Source: Megamonas sp. UBA1796
GTDB taxonomy: Bacteria; Bacillota; Negativicutes; Selenomonadales; Selenomonadaceae
Length of the DNA stretch: 64,000 nucleotides
Direction of reading: 5' to 3'
NCBI GenBank assembly: GCA_002319795.1
Contig: DCFU01000005.1
Location: 1-64,000 of the forward strand
Of the stretch, positions 7,450-14,648 are shown in pieces. Numbering within the stretch: the first letter of the stretch is position 1; each line of letters starts with the position of its first letter. A model generated the notes under the pieces. It was not told where the DNA came from, made no database searches, and saw nothing but the letters and a program-made list of their open reading frames with translations. The position numbers and the translations under genes are program-made.

Positions 7450-7971
7450 CTAAGCAATAAATTCCAAATTGCTGCCTTCCGCCATTCGCTGCAGCACCAT
7501 CTTCGTAGTCTTCAAATCCTCAAGCTGCTGTGCTGCGCTAACAATTGCCTCGTCAAGATTATCCAACGTAATTTTGCGTGGTTTCCCTTCCTCTGATTTC
7601 GCTGTAATTTTCTCTGAGGCTTCGCTGGTGCGATTTTTATCCTTTAGTGCATATGCTTGTGTGGAGGATTGCTTTTTAGGTTCCTCTGCGCGATTTTGAG
7701 GAATGGGTGTGATAGTTTCCTGCTGCTTTGGCTTATCGTTCAGCAGCATCGCTGTCAAAAGGCCATATCGTTTAGCCTTCCCCTTGATGGTTCCAACCGT
7801 CAGCCCTGTGGTGTTTGCTATCTCATCACAGCTTAAGCCTTCATCCAAATACTTCTCCAAATCCTCTTTGATCAATGTATTCTGCATCATAGTGTTCTCT
7901 CCCTTAATTCCTAATTTTGCAAGCTCCTGCGCAATCTCCTCGGGCGTGCATCGCTTCGTTTTGCATGCCAT
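7450..7971 (-). CDS. Phage protein with helix-turn-helix, unknown function
   Basis: This protein of about 173 residues carries a helix-turn-helix-like segment (LSCDEIANTTGLTVGTIKGK) at about residues 46-65. A hydrophilic linker and a C-terminal helical region (ITLDNLDEAIVSAAQQLEDL) follow. The ATG at 7971 is 11 nt after the stop of the preceding gene. A second candidate start at 7890 has a better ribosome-binding site (AAGGGAGAG), but the intervening codons look coding. The domain layout suggests a DNA-binding regulator or a terminase-small-subunit-like protein. I cannot name a family. Confidence 0.6.
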   Translation of the reverse strand: MACKTKRCTPEEIAQELAKLGIKGENTMMQNTLIKEDLEKYLDEGLSCDEIANTTGLTVGTIKGKAKRYGLLTAMLLNDKPKQQETITPIPQNRAEEPKKQSSTQAYALKDKNRTSEASEKITAKSEEGKPRKITLDNLDEAIVSAAQQLEDLKTTKMVLQRMAEGSNLEFIA

Positions 7972-7981
7972 TGGCTTTGTA

Positions 7982-8410
7982 TCACGCCGTCCTGCATTGG
8001 ACCGTGGCACTGGCGTCAGGCCTCCCATTTTCGATGATCGCATGCGGCACCACCTCTGCTTTCTTACGATATGTCCTTTTTGCATGATATGATTCCACCT
8101 TGCGGACCTCTCCTAGCATCCGCTCAAACGCCTTGACAGCAACAGCAATCTCCTGCCTGGCCATACACATCTTGATTTTCTCGGCTATCTCAAAAGCATC
8201 TTTATCAATGCGGCGCTCTCTCCGGACAGCCGCCAATTCCTGCGTCAGGGCCAGCAGCTCCTCATCTGTATGCTCATTAAGCTCAATATCATGTAGAATA
8301 TCCTGCGTGCGAGCATCCTGCTGCTTGATACGCTCTATACTGCCCGCATATGTGTTGGCATTGTCCCGCAATAGGGCAAGAAACTGCGCTATTATTTCCG
8401 ATACATCCAT
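7982..8410 (-). CDS. Coiled-coil phage protein, unknown function
   Basis: This is a 142-residue, highly charged, helical protein with heptad-like patterns between about residues 20 and 100. It starts 17 nt after the Dam-type methylase stop, with GGGAGCTGAT upstream. I do not recognise a family. Its place in the early operon, between the Dam-type methylase and the helix-turn-helix protein, suggests an accessory role in DNA metabolism or regulation. Confidence 0.65.
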   Translation of the reverse strand: MDVSEIIAQFLALLRDNANTYAGSIERIKQQDARTQDILHDIELNEHTDEELLALTQELAAVRRERRIDKDAFEIAEKIKMCMARQEIAVAVKAFERMLGEVRKVESYHAKRTYRKKAEVVPHAIIENGRPDASATVQCRTA

Positions 8411-8427
8411 GTCATATCAGCTCCCTT

Positions 8428-9216
8428 TCATCCAAACAAGTCCATTTCGCGAGTACACGCTGGATTAAGATATATTATCTCAGTCGCGGTACCTGCGCAA
8501 TTGGTCTGTGTCTTCATGCTATGTTTACTCCATCCGACCAATATATCGTTGTACAACTCGTTTTCATAGCTGCTTACGATGCATGGCCCCGTATGCTTCT
8601 GGCAAAGCTGCAGCAGTTGTTCATGTTGGTCCGACGTCGAAAATTCACACTCATAATGCAATTGTGTGCGTGTACTCTTGAGATACGGCGGATCAACATA
8701 TAGCAGCGTATTCGTCCTGTTATACATCGGGATAAGCTCCAGCGCGTCCATACACTCAATCTGCGCCATCTTAAGCCGCTCCACGATAGCAATCAGCCTT
8801 GCCGGAAGCTGACACCAATACTTTGGACGGAACACTGTATTTGTGCGGTCATGCGCCCATGATGATTTACAGTATGTCTTTCCGCCAAATGCCTGCCATA
8901 CCCTAACAAGAAATCGCCGGGCTTGCTCAATTTCATTTCCTTTAATTTCATGACAACCGAGGTATTCTGCACGACTATATGGTGTCATTTCAAGAACCTC
9001 AGCCAGTTCGTCTGCAGAATCCCTAACCACCCGAAACAAATTGACAATGTTACTGTCAATATCATTGATTGTCTCGGTACCCGATGGAGCCTTTCGGAAA
9101 AATACGGCTCCACTACCAAAGAATGGCTCCACGTATACATCATGGCGTGGGAACTGCCGTATTATCCAGTCAGCTATTCTCCATTTTGCTCCGGGCCATC
9201 GTAAGATTGTCTGCAT
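8428..9216 (-). CDS. D12-class (Dam-type) DNA adenine methyltransferase
   Basis: This 262-residue adenine-N6 methyltransferase has the alpha-class order. The N-terminal RWPGAKWR (residues 6-13) and FFGSGAVFF near residue 32 form the SAM-binding motifs. The catalytic DPPY occurs late (YVDPPYLKSTRT, near 170). GGAGG lies 6 nt before the ATG at 9216. Its start overlaps the end of the cytosine methylase gene by 47 nt. Phage Dam-like enzymes usually protect phage DNA against host restriction or mark it for regulation. The recognition sequence cannot be read from the protein, though GATC is the commonest for this class. Confidence 0.9.
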   Translation of the reverse strand: MQTILRWPGAKWRIADWIIRQFPRHDVYVEPFFGSGAVFFRKAPSGTETINDIDSNIVNLFRVVRDSADELAEVLEMTPYSRAEYLGCHEIKGNEIEQARRFLVRVWQAFGGKTYCKSSWAHDRTNTVFRPKYWCQLPARLIAIVERLKMAQIECMDALELIPMYNRTNTLLYVDPPYLKSTRTQLHYECEFSTSDQHEQLLQLCQKHTGPCIVSSYENELYNDILVGWSKHSMKTQTNCAGTATEIIYLNPACTREMDLFG

Positions 9217-10900
9217 GTTCCGCCTCCTCAAGTTTATAAGCGTCACTCACAACATCCGCTATGCTCTGTATTACAAAATCGGCACATGGCTGTGCCATGC
9301 CATTGCCCAATGCTTTATATCTTGCAGAGTCACTGCCACCAGCGGTATACCCATCAGGTAAGCCCTGTAATCTCTCACACTCTACAGGTGTAAGCCGCCG
9401 TACCACATAAGCAACACGTACTGGATTGATATAGTTTAAACTATAGCCACCATTTCCCTTGGCCTGTAATGTACCACTAATATTGCCTTCATTGATGTTA
9501 CGGCAATCCACGGCTACCACAACATTATCAACATCTTTACGGTAACTCAGATTCCCTTTTGCAAGCAATGTGTTCGCTATGTTCTGATTTTCTGCGCTGC
9601 CATAGGGAACCATTACAGTTTGCTGATCATGCATACAGTTCAATGCGCCAACTTTGTCCTGCAAATATGTTTGGCATAATTGCCCATTTCCCACGCAATA
9701 AGCCACGGCATGTCTATCGCCTACTGTCATCGTTGGCATTGGGTCACCAGATTTCCCTATACCAAGGCCATTTCCCGCACCATCATTCTGTCTAGTATCG
9801 CCACCACCCTTATATCTTGTGGCTTTATCATTTATCGGAATGGGTTCTTGTACAAGGGGAACCTGATTACCGCCCGTCCCCATCCTAGCATTTAGCGTTG
9901 GTACTATCCCATCTTTCACAAGCCGCATGACTTCATCTGCATGGGTCATATCCCAAATCTTAGGTTTTAGTACGCTTGGTCCACTTGTTCCTGCACTACG
10001 CATATTACAAGTCAATGTACAGGCAATGTCTCCTGTTATTGTGAAATTATACAGGTCTGAACCCACTATAACGGGCTCAAACAGTACCTGATCGTTGGTA
10101 TTCGCCGCTAATGTCAAGGATTTCTCAATACTGACTAAAGCTCCTTTTCCTCCACCTTCACACCCACCTCGCATCCTAACGATTGCTGCTGCAATGCTAT
10201 ATGTAGCATTGCAGGTAGCGCCTTTCCTCTTGCCGCTGCCCGTCGCAATATTCCTTGACACGCTTTCGGACTTAAATAATATTTCTGCGGCACATCCACC
10301 TGTAAAATCTGCGACAAGGAAGATTCTCTTGCGACGCTGGGGCACTCCCCAATATTGGGCATCCATGACTCGCCAAGCGACTTCACAGCCATTGCTTCTG
10401 ACCACCCCTGCGGGTGCCCAATCAATGCACCACTCTTTGCTTTTGTTGTAGTGTCCAGACTTAGGAATTGGAATTTCGGCCTCTGTGATTTCTTCAAGCA
10501 CGGCTCGAAAATCGGCTCCTTTGTTGCTACTGAAGGCTCCTGGCACGTTTTCCCAAACAAAAAATCTGGGATATCTCCCTCCTGCGGTATCCCGCATACT
10601 TCGAACAATGTCAATTGCTGTTCGGAATAAACCACTCCGTTTTCCATCTAATCCCTCCCGTTTGCCTGCAATACTCAAATCCTGACAAGGAGAGCCGGCA
10701 CATATAATATCTACTGGTTCTATTTCTGCTCCATCGATCTTTGTGATATCGCCTAGCTGTGTTGTAAGCGGGAAGTGTCTCCGCGTCACTTCGCATGGGA
10801 AAGGTTCTATTTCGCTACTCCATACAGGGATAATTCCTGCATGAACCGCCGCAAGCTGCCATCCTCCAATTCCATCAAACAGACTACCTAGTTTTAACAT
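9170..10900 (-). CDS. C5-cytosine DNA methyltransferase
   Basis: This is a 576-residue DNA (cytosine-5) methyltransferase. Motif I FDGIGG is at 8-13, the catalytic motif IV SPCQD at 70-74 with its cysteine nucleophile, motif VI ENVPGAF at 117-123 and motif VIII QRRKRIF at 188-194. The C-terminal block RRLTPVECERLQGLPDGY and GNGMAQPCADFV complete the fold. Between motif VIII and the C-terminal block lies an unusually long region of about 300 residues, rich in Gly, Asn and Thr with repeating TL-x-A elements, which should contain target recognition. An out-of-frame ORF with its own ribosome-binding site overlaps residues about 85-255. No endonuclease gene is adjacent, so it acts as an orphan methylase. 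Confidence 0.95.
   Translation of the reverse strand: MLKLGSLFDGIGGWQLAAVHAGIIPVWSSEIEPFPCEVTRRHFPLTTQLGDITKIDGAEIEPVDIICAGSPCQDLSIAGKREGLDGKRSGLFRTAIDIVRSMRDTAGGRYPRFFVWENVPGAFSSNKGADFRAVLEEITEAEIPIPKSGHYNKSKEWCIDWAPAGVVRSNGCEVAWRVMDAQYWGVPQRRKRIFLVADFTGGCAAEILFKSESVSRNIATGSGKRKGATCNATYSIAAAIVRMRGGCEGGGKGALVSIEKSLTLAANTNDQVLFEPVIVGSDLYNFTITGDIACTLTCNMRSAGTSGPSVLKPKIWDMTHADEVMRLVKDGIVPTLNARMGTGGNQVPLVQEPIPINDKATRYKGGGDTRQNDGAGNGLGIGKSGDPMPTMTVGDRHAVAYCVGNGQLCQTYLQDKVGALNCMHDQQTVMVPYGSAENQNIANTLLAKGNLSYRKDVDNVVVAVDCRNINEGNISGTLQAKGNGGYSLNYINPVRVAYVVRRLTPVECERLQGLPDGYTAGGSDSARYKALGNGMAQPCADFVIQSIADVVSDAYKLEEAEHADNLTMARSKMENS
10135..10647 (-). CDS. Overprinted ORF inside the cytosine methylase gene
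   Basis: This 170-residue reading frame lies entirely within the cytosine methylase gene in another frame on the same strand. Its ATG has an excellent ribosome-binding site (GGGAGGG, 6 nt spacing). Its C-terminal half has a pattern that I recall from phage hypothetical proteins: SSLSQIL, then KYYLSPKACQGILRRA, then RGKALP. The catch is that the same DNA encodes methylase motif VIII and its flank, so conservation in one frame could create apparent conservation in the other. Function is unknown. Confidence 0.45.
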   Translation of the reverse strand: MENGVVYSEQQLTLFEVCGIPQEGDIPDFLFGKTCQEPSVATKEPIFEPCLKKSQRPKFQFLSLDTTTKAKSGALIGHPQGWSEAMAVKSLGESWMPNIGECPSVARESSLSQILQVDVPQKYYLSPKACQGILRRAAARGKALPAMLHIALQQQSLGCEVGVKVEEKEL

Positions 10901-11072
10901 TGCCTGCCACCTCCCCTAGCATATCCTCAAAACGCTGCTCCTCAGCCTCCCGCTTACGCCTGTGTCGCTTAGCAATGTGCTGCAAAGGCTGTATACGCCA
11001 CCACAAACGCTTTAGCGGGGCTATGCGACGAAGCATGTCCCTTATTTGTGTTGTTCTGACACGCAATACCAT
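10884..11072 (-). CDS. Small basic phage protein
   Basis: This is a 62-residue, strongly basic protein with many Arg and Lys in the first 45 residues and an acidic helical tail. Its ATG overlaps the stop of the preceding zinc-ribbon gene (TGATG), and its own end overlaps the start of the cytosine methylase gene, so all three are translationally coupled. I recognise no family. The charge suggests nucleic-acid binding. Confidence 0.5.
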   Translation of the reverse strand: MVLRVRTTQIRDMLRRIAPLKRLWWRIQPLQHIAKRHRRKREAEEQRFEDMLGEVAGNVKTR

Positions 11073-11305
11073 CAATTCTTCCGTACCTGCCCATTCCAGG
11101 CCTCAATCCCATACTTCACAAGTGTCGCACGGCTCATAAGTACTCCCCTCTGTACGCATCCTGTAGACACGAGTGCCTTCTTGTACCCGCATCGTTGGCA
11201 CCGTGCCGCTGCAACCCCCACACGAGAGCCAACCACGTAGGTCTCGATGCGAATCTCTCTTCCACACTTGGGGCAAGGCTCCAAGTGATAATCCACTTCC
11301 GCCAT
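11072..11305 (-). CDS. Lar-like zinc-ribbon protein
   Basis: This 77-residue protein has a Cys4 zinc ribbon, PCPKCGRE at residues 9-16 and CQRCGYK near 35-41, followed by a Lar-like tail (LVKYGIEAWNGQVRKN). Lar-type proteins alleviate host restriction in lambdoid phages by modulating type I enzymes, and many small phage zinc ribbons share this layout. The ATG at 11305 has GGAGTG upstream. It is part of a tightly packed cluster of small genes between RusA and the methylases. Confidence 0.65.
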   Translation of the reverse strand: MAEVDYHLEPCPKCGREIRIETYVVGSRVGVAAARCQRCGYKKALVSTGCVQRGVLMSRATLVKYGIEAWNGQVRKN

Positions 11306-11307
11306 AT

Positions 11308-11502
11308 TCACTCCGCATGTACCTCCTCCAGCGCCTGTTCCCAGCACAAGGCATAGCCTTCATTTGCTCCCATATTGCAAAACGCCGTAGAGTCCCGCAG
11401 CCCATATTTCGATGGACAGCCCTCTATGCTCTCACCCGCGCACTTTCTCATATTCTCCGGTAAAGGTTCCACCAATGTCCTCATCCTCCCTAAAACAGGC
11501 AT
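11308..11502 (-). CDS. Small cysteine-containing phage protein
   Basis: This protein of up to 64 residues has four cysteines in its second half (KCAGESIEGC, AFCNM, LCWEQ). Its ATG at 11502 overlaps the 3' end of the RusA gene. AGGGAGG 15-20 nt further on could instead drive a TTG or GTG start around 11470-11475. The stop lies 3 nt before the Lar-like gene. I do not recognise a family, and the cysteines may bind zinc. Confidence 0.5.
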   Translation of the reverse strand: MPVLGRMRTLVEPLPENMRKCAGESIEGCPSKYGLRDSTAFCNMGANEGYALCWEQALEEVHAE

Positions 11503-11984
11503 TGTGCCTGCTGTTCTTTCAGCTGCTTGATAACATATGGATCCAAAGCTTCTTCGGGTACCACCGCAAACGGCTGGATGATTATTTCCACACGTGGATT
11601 GTATTTATCGATTCCGGCAATCTTTGTTCCATCCCACGACGTTATGATCCGGTCATCCGATAGCAGCCATCGGCATGTAACAATTCTTTTGCCGTCTATT
11701 TTCTTGCGCTCGTCTGAGATGATATCTGCTGTGGCCTGCATAAGCCCGACTAAATCCGGCCAATGCGCCCGGTCTTGCAGCCAATAGTGGCAGGTGAGCT
11801 GCACTGGTAGCGAGTAATGCGGCAGCTTTGCTTTATAACGCAGCATATTAATTTTCTCTCTGCATGCAGTCTCGTATTTCCTGTATGCCACACTTGGCAA
11901 GAGTGTCGCACGATTCCGGACCATCGTTGCGCTGTTCTTCTTCGTGGCCGGTTGCCCTGGAATAACAATGCCGAACGGATTCAT
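11490..11984 (-). CDS. RusA-family Holliday junction resolvase
   Basis: This 164-residue protein resembles RusA endonucleases. It has an N-terminal strand followed by PGQPATKKNS, then LPSVAYRKYE, and a central acidic segment WPDLVGLMQATADI in which the RusA metal-binding aspartates fall. RusA dimers cut four-way junctions formed during phage recombination and replication. The ATG overlaps the TGA of the DnaC-like gene (ATGA), so it is coupled to the helicase loader. It fits the recombination module with RecT and the SbcC-like ATPase upstream. The size is somewhat larger than E. coli RusA (120 residues). Confidence 0.8.
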   Translation of the reverse strand: MNPFGIVIPGQPATKKNSATMVRNRATLLPSVAYRKYETACREKINMLRYKAKLPHYSLPVQLTCHYWLQDRAHWPDLVGLMQATADIISDERKKIDGKRIVTCRWLLSDDRIITSWDGTKIAGIDKYNPRVEIIIQPFAVVPEEALDPYVIKQLKEQQAQCLF

Positions 11985-12928
11985 ACCGCTACGCCCTTCA
12001 TCCGGCAGTCGACACCCCGAAGCTCTATCCGCTCACACATGCCATAGAGCCGGCTCATAATCCGCTGCCCTTGCATATCGTCGATAATCCTTCCTGCGCG
12101 GTCCACGGTTGCCATGCGCCCAATGATGTCATCTGGGCTGTAGTTCGATGTCACGATTGTCTGCAGCTTCTCGTTATAGCGATGATTGAGTATGCAGAAA
12201 AGCTGTTCGCCGACCCATTCCGTCATGCGCTCAGCCCCGAAATCATCGAGTACCAGGCAATGCGCTTCACAAACCACACGCATAGTCTCAGCTGTAGTAT
12301 TGCTGCCGAAGGTCGAACGGATGTCTGCCAAAAGATCCGGAACCGACGAAAATAGCACCGGATGCCCGCAGCGAGCCTTCTCGTTTGCTATAATCGCCAC
12401 GAGTTTCGTCTTTCCCGTTCCACGGGGCCCATAGAGAAACATCCCGCGATCCTCGCAGTTGACCATCCAATGCGCCGCTTTCACAGCCTCTGCGTTCTCC
12501 CTGCCAACGATATAATCCGCAAAAGAATCATCCGCGTACTTGGCAGGAATCCGCGCTGACCTTAGCAGGCGGTCAATCCTGGCCTGCATCCGTCTCGTCT
12601 TCTCATGTCGGCACATGCGCATGGCGGCATAGAATCTCCCATCACAGCACTCCACAACCCTTACCATGCCTTGTACGCTCTGGCGGCAAACACTGCCATC
12701 ACACCCTCGGCAAGTCGCCTGGTCCTCCTCGATGCTCAGAATCTCCTCCCGGTTTTTCTCCAGCTCCTCCGGGAGAAGATGATATGTCCCACGGATGGAC
12801 CTGACTTCTATCGGCCTCTCTGAAATCTGCATACCTGTCGTCTTCGCCCGCAGGCGCTCTAATATCCCTTTTAGCTGCTCCAATTCTTGATTCTCCTTTC
12901 GGCTGTTGCCTTTCCCCATCATCGTCAT
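11981..12928 (-). CDS. DnaC-like helicase loader (AAA+ ATPase)
   Basis: This 315-residue AAA+ protein has Walker A GPRGTGKT at 167-174 and Walker B LVLDDFGAE at 225-233. The DDFG after the hydrophobic strand is typical of DnaC/DnaI/IstB proteins. Ahead of the ATPase domain lies a cysteine-rich segment (CRGCDGSVC at 73-81, then CC and C) that may bind zinc, as in DnaI. It should load the replicative helicase at the phage origin together with the DnaD-like protein. The ATG at 12928 has AGGA upstream. Its first 230 nt overlap the end of the DnaD-like gene in another frame. The 3' end is coupled to the RusA gene. Confidence 0.85.
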   Translation of the reverse strand: MTMMGKGNSRKENQELEQLKGILERLRAKTTGMQISERPIEVRSIRGTYHLLPEELEKNREEILSIEEDQATCRGCDGSVCRQSVQGMVRVVECCDGRFYAAMRMCRHEKTRRMQARIDRLLRSARIPAKYADDSFADYIVGRENAEAVKAAHWMVNCEDRGMFLYGPRGTGKTKLVAIIANEKARCGHPVLFSSVPDLLADIRSTFGSNTTAETMRVVCEAHCLVLDDFGAERMTEWVGEQLFCILNHRYNEKLQTIVTSNYSPDDIIGRMATVDRAGRIIDDMQGQRIMSRLYGMCERIELRGVDCRMKGVAV

Positions 12929-13727
12929 ATCCGTTTTCCTGCCAACTGCGAAGTATACCCTCGACATAGCCTATACTCCGTTTGCCCCTCTTCACCGCTC
13001 GCATAATCGCCCGAAGAATGACGTCGCTTGAGAATATGTCTAGAAAGCCTCCCAGAATCTCTGCCTCCATCGGTGTAACGGGATGGATATTGTCTGAGTA
13101 AGCCGATATGACTTTTCCAAACTCCGCATCTGTCCCACAGGGGGGATATAGGGGGGTAGTAGTAGTAGTAGATATATACTTTACTTTACTTTGTGTAGTT
13201 TCTGCTGACATATCGTCGACAGAAATATCATTTGAATCATGGTTATTGTCAACATTAACTCCCTCTGAACCAGTGTTATTGTCCGCATTAACGTTTTTAG
13301 CTAGGTTTTGGTAGGAAATACGTCCTTCTTTGATGCCATCCTCATTTGTGAGCAGTGAAAACTCCTTAATCATGCGAACGCTGCGACGGCGCTCAACCGC
13401 CCGTAAATAGCGGGTTTGGATACCATGCGACGTTAAAATTTTGTACGTATTGTAGACATTTTTGTCGAATACGCCCTCATTAATGCATACATTAACTATC
13501 TCTGAAAGGTGGTTTATGTCGACATTAACCTTTTTTGAAAATACATATTGCTGACGCTCTGTCCACATCATGTAGTAACCTTGTCGGTAGATTGCCATCA
13601 TCAAGCGAACAATAATACCGAAAGCAACGAGGCCGTATTTGGCCTCGATATATTCGATTTTGTCATCTGAATCCATATCCACATCGAGTGGAAAATAATC
13701 TAAGCCCTCACTTTGCGGCCTCGCCAT
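12699..13727 (-). CDS. DnaD-like replication protein (Lin1244/Lin1753 N-terminal domain)
   Basis: This is a 342-residue replication initiator-like protein. The first 110 residues fit the Lin1244/Lin1753 winged-helix domain (DYFPLDVDMDSDDKIEYIEA, KYGLVAFGIIVRLMMAIY). A low-complexity linker with a run of Thr and repeated VNxDNN motifs occupies about 130-200. A DnaD-type domain follows (FSSDVILRAIMRAVKRGKRS, IGYVEGILRSWQENG). The last 75 residues are Gly/Pro/Arg-rich and lie in a frame overlapping the DnaC-like gene. They may be a non-conserved tail or may result from a frameshift after the DnaD domain. GAGGTGATAAG precedes the ATG. Confidence 0.8.
   Translation of the reverse strand: MARPQSEGLDYFPLDVDMDSDDKIEYIEAKYGLVAFGIIVRLMMAIYRQGYYMMWTERQQYVFSKKVNVDINHLSEIVNVCINEGVFDKNVYNTYKILTSHGIQTRYLRAVERRRSVRMIKEFSLLTNEDGIKEGRISYQNLAKNVNADNNTGSEGVNVDNNHDSNDISVDDMSAETTQSKVKYISTTTTTPLYPPCGTDAEFGKVISAYSDNIHPVTPMEAEILGGFLDIFSSDVILRAIMRAVKRGKRSIGYVEGILRSWQENGYDDDGERQQPKGESRIGAAKRDIRAPAGEDDRYADFREADRSQVHPWDISSSPGGAGEKPGGDSEHRGGPGDLPRV
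13242..13530. repeat. Iteron-like direct repeats in the replication gene
   Basis: Three 19-nt near-identical copies occur: GTTATTGTCAACATTAACT (13242-13260), GTTATTGTCCGCATTAACG (13275-13293) and GTTTATGTCGACATTAACC (13512-13530). A weaker copy, GCATACATTAAC, lies near 13487. The first two are 33 nt apart. The core GTTATTGTCAACATTAAC is nearly palindromic. Many phages carry their origin as iterons inside the initiator gene, so this may be the origin. They could also simply reflect repeated VNVDNN codons. Confidence 0.4.
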
Positions 13728-13738
13728 AACTTATCACC

Positions 13739-14341
13739 TCACTGTGCCGCGTTTTGCGGAAAATCAATTATCTGAGCAGCTGCAGCTACCCCACCGGTCA
13801 GCGGAACATCGCCTGTAAGAAGCTCACTTGTATCTTCTTCGTTGCTTGGCGCAGCCTCCGCCACATTCCCTGTTTCATCAAAGAGTGTTGTCTGCGCACG
13901 CTTACCAGCGATATACTTACGAGCTTCTATTTCGGCTTTCCAAATAAGCTTTGTAGCGGTTTCGGATAAACACGGCCCGGCCTCCTCCATATCTTCATAG
14001 GATTTCAGCATAGGTGTATTAATTGCCACCTGCATCCCTGTTTCCGGCATTTCGAGTTTTACCGAAATAATGGCACTCATCGCATCATCTTTGTTGTAGT
14101 GGAAGGTAATCCCATAGGGCTTGATACGCTGCTTAAATTTCGCAGAATCAAATTCCAGGATACTGCACACCGGAAGGATAAGTGCTTCCAGTGCCGCATA
14201 GAACTCGGGCGCCGCTGCTTCATCCGAGAGAAGTGATAATTCATCATAATGCTCATCACGAATACGGGAATAATCGATGGAAATCTTTCCCGCACCCTCA
14301 CTGTATTTAATTTTCTTTACCTTGATGCTGCTCTTACTCAT
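13739..14341 (-). CDS. Phage protein of unknown function in the recombination operon
   Basis: This 200-residue protein starts at an ATG with GGGAGGGAAGAG upstream. It overlaps the preceding gene by 8 nt. The N-terminal 130 residues mix strands and helices. The tail (about 145-200) is low complexity, acidic and alanine-rich. I do not recognise a family or any catalytic motif. Its place between RecT/MBL and the DnaD-like gene suggests a role in phage DNA metabolism. Confidence 0.6.
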   Translation of the reverse strand: MSKSSIKVKKIKYSEGAGKISIDYSRIRDEHYDELSLLSDEAAAPEFYAALEALILPVCSILEFDSAKFKQRIKPYGITFHYNKDDAMSAIISVKLEMPETGMQVAINTPMLKSYEDMEEAGPCLSETATKLIWKAEIEARKYIAGKRAQTTLFDETGNVAEAAPSNEEDTSELLTGDVPLTGGVAAAAQIIDFPQNAAQ

Positions 14342-14594
14342 GTCTCTTCCCTCCCGCAAAATCTACCCCCATAAAGGTTACGTGAAACGGATCTGACAGA
14401 TTCTGTGGTTTCGTACACTTCTCTATCACAAGATTCACCAGCTCCATAATCAATTTGATTTCCTCCGGGCTGCGATTCACCCGTGTCCGCGTGGAATATT
14501 GCTTATCCTCCACAGTCATGATCGTCGTCAATATATCCTGCGTCGCAGGTACAATCCGCATTGCCTCTTTTATGCTCAACATAGAATCATCCAT
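14334..14594 (-). CDS. Small phage protein of unknown function
   Basis: This protein of about 86 residues is mostly helical (SPEEIKLIMELVNLVIEKC). AAGGAG lies directly before the first ATG, so an in-frame ATG at 14582 is an alternative start. It overlaps the following gene by 8 nt, which indicates co-translation in the early operon. No recognisable family. Confidence 0.55.
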   Translation of the reverse strand: MDDSMLSIKEAMRIVPATQDILTTIMTVEDKQYSTRTRVNRSPEEIKLIMELVNLVIEKCTKPQNLSDPFHVTFMGVDFAGGKRHE

Positions 14595-14648
14595 CTCCTT
14601 TTATTTATAGGCTGTCAAAATAGCTTTCCCAACCGAAGGCAGCCACAC

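Noticed and set aside
9170..10900. Complete restriction-modification system around the cytosine methylase
   Set aside because: Neighbouring genes are small phage proteins, RusA and a D12 methylase, and no endonuclease candidate is present.
13131..13175. G-quadruplex near the replication gene linker
   Set aside because: Only two runs of six G occur close together, not the four needed for a simple intramolecular quadruplex.
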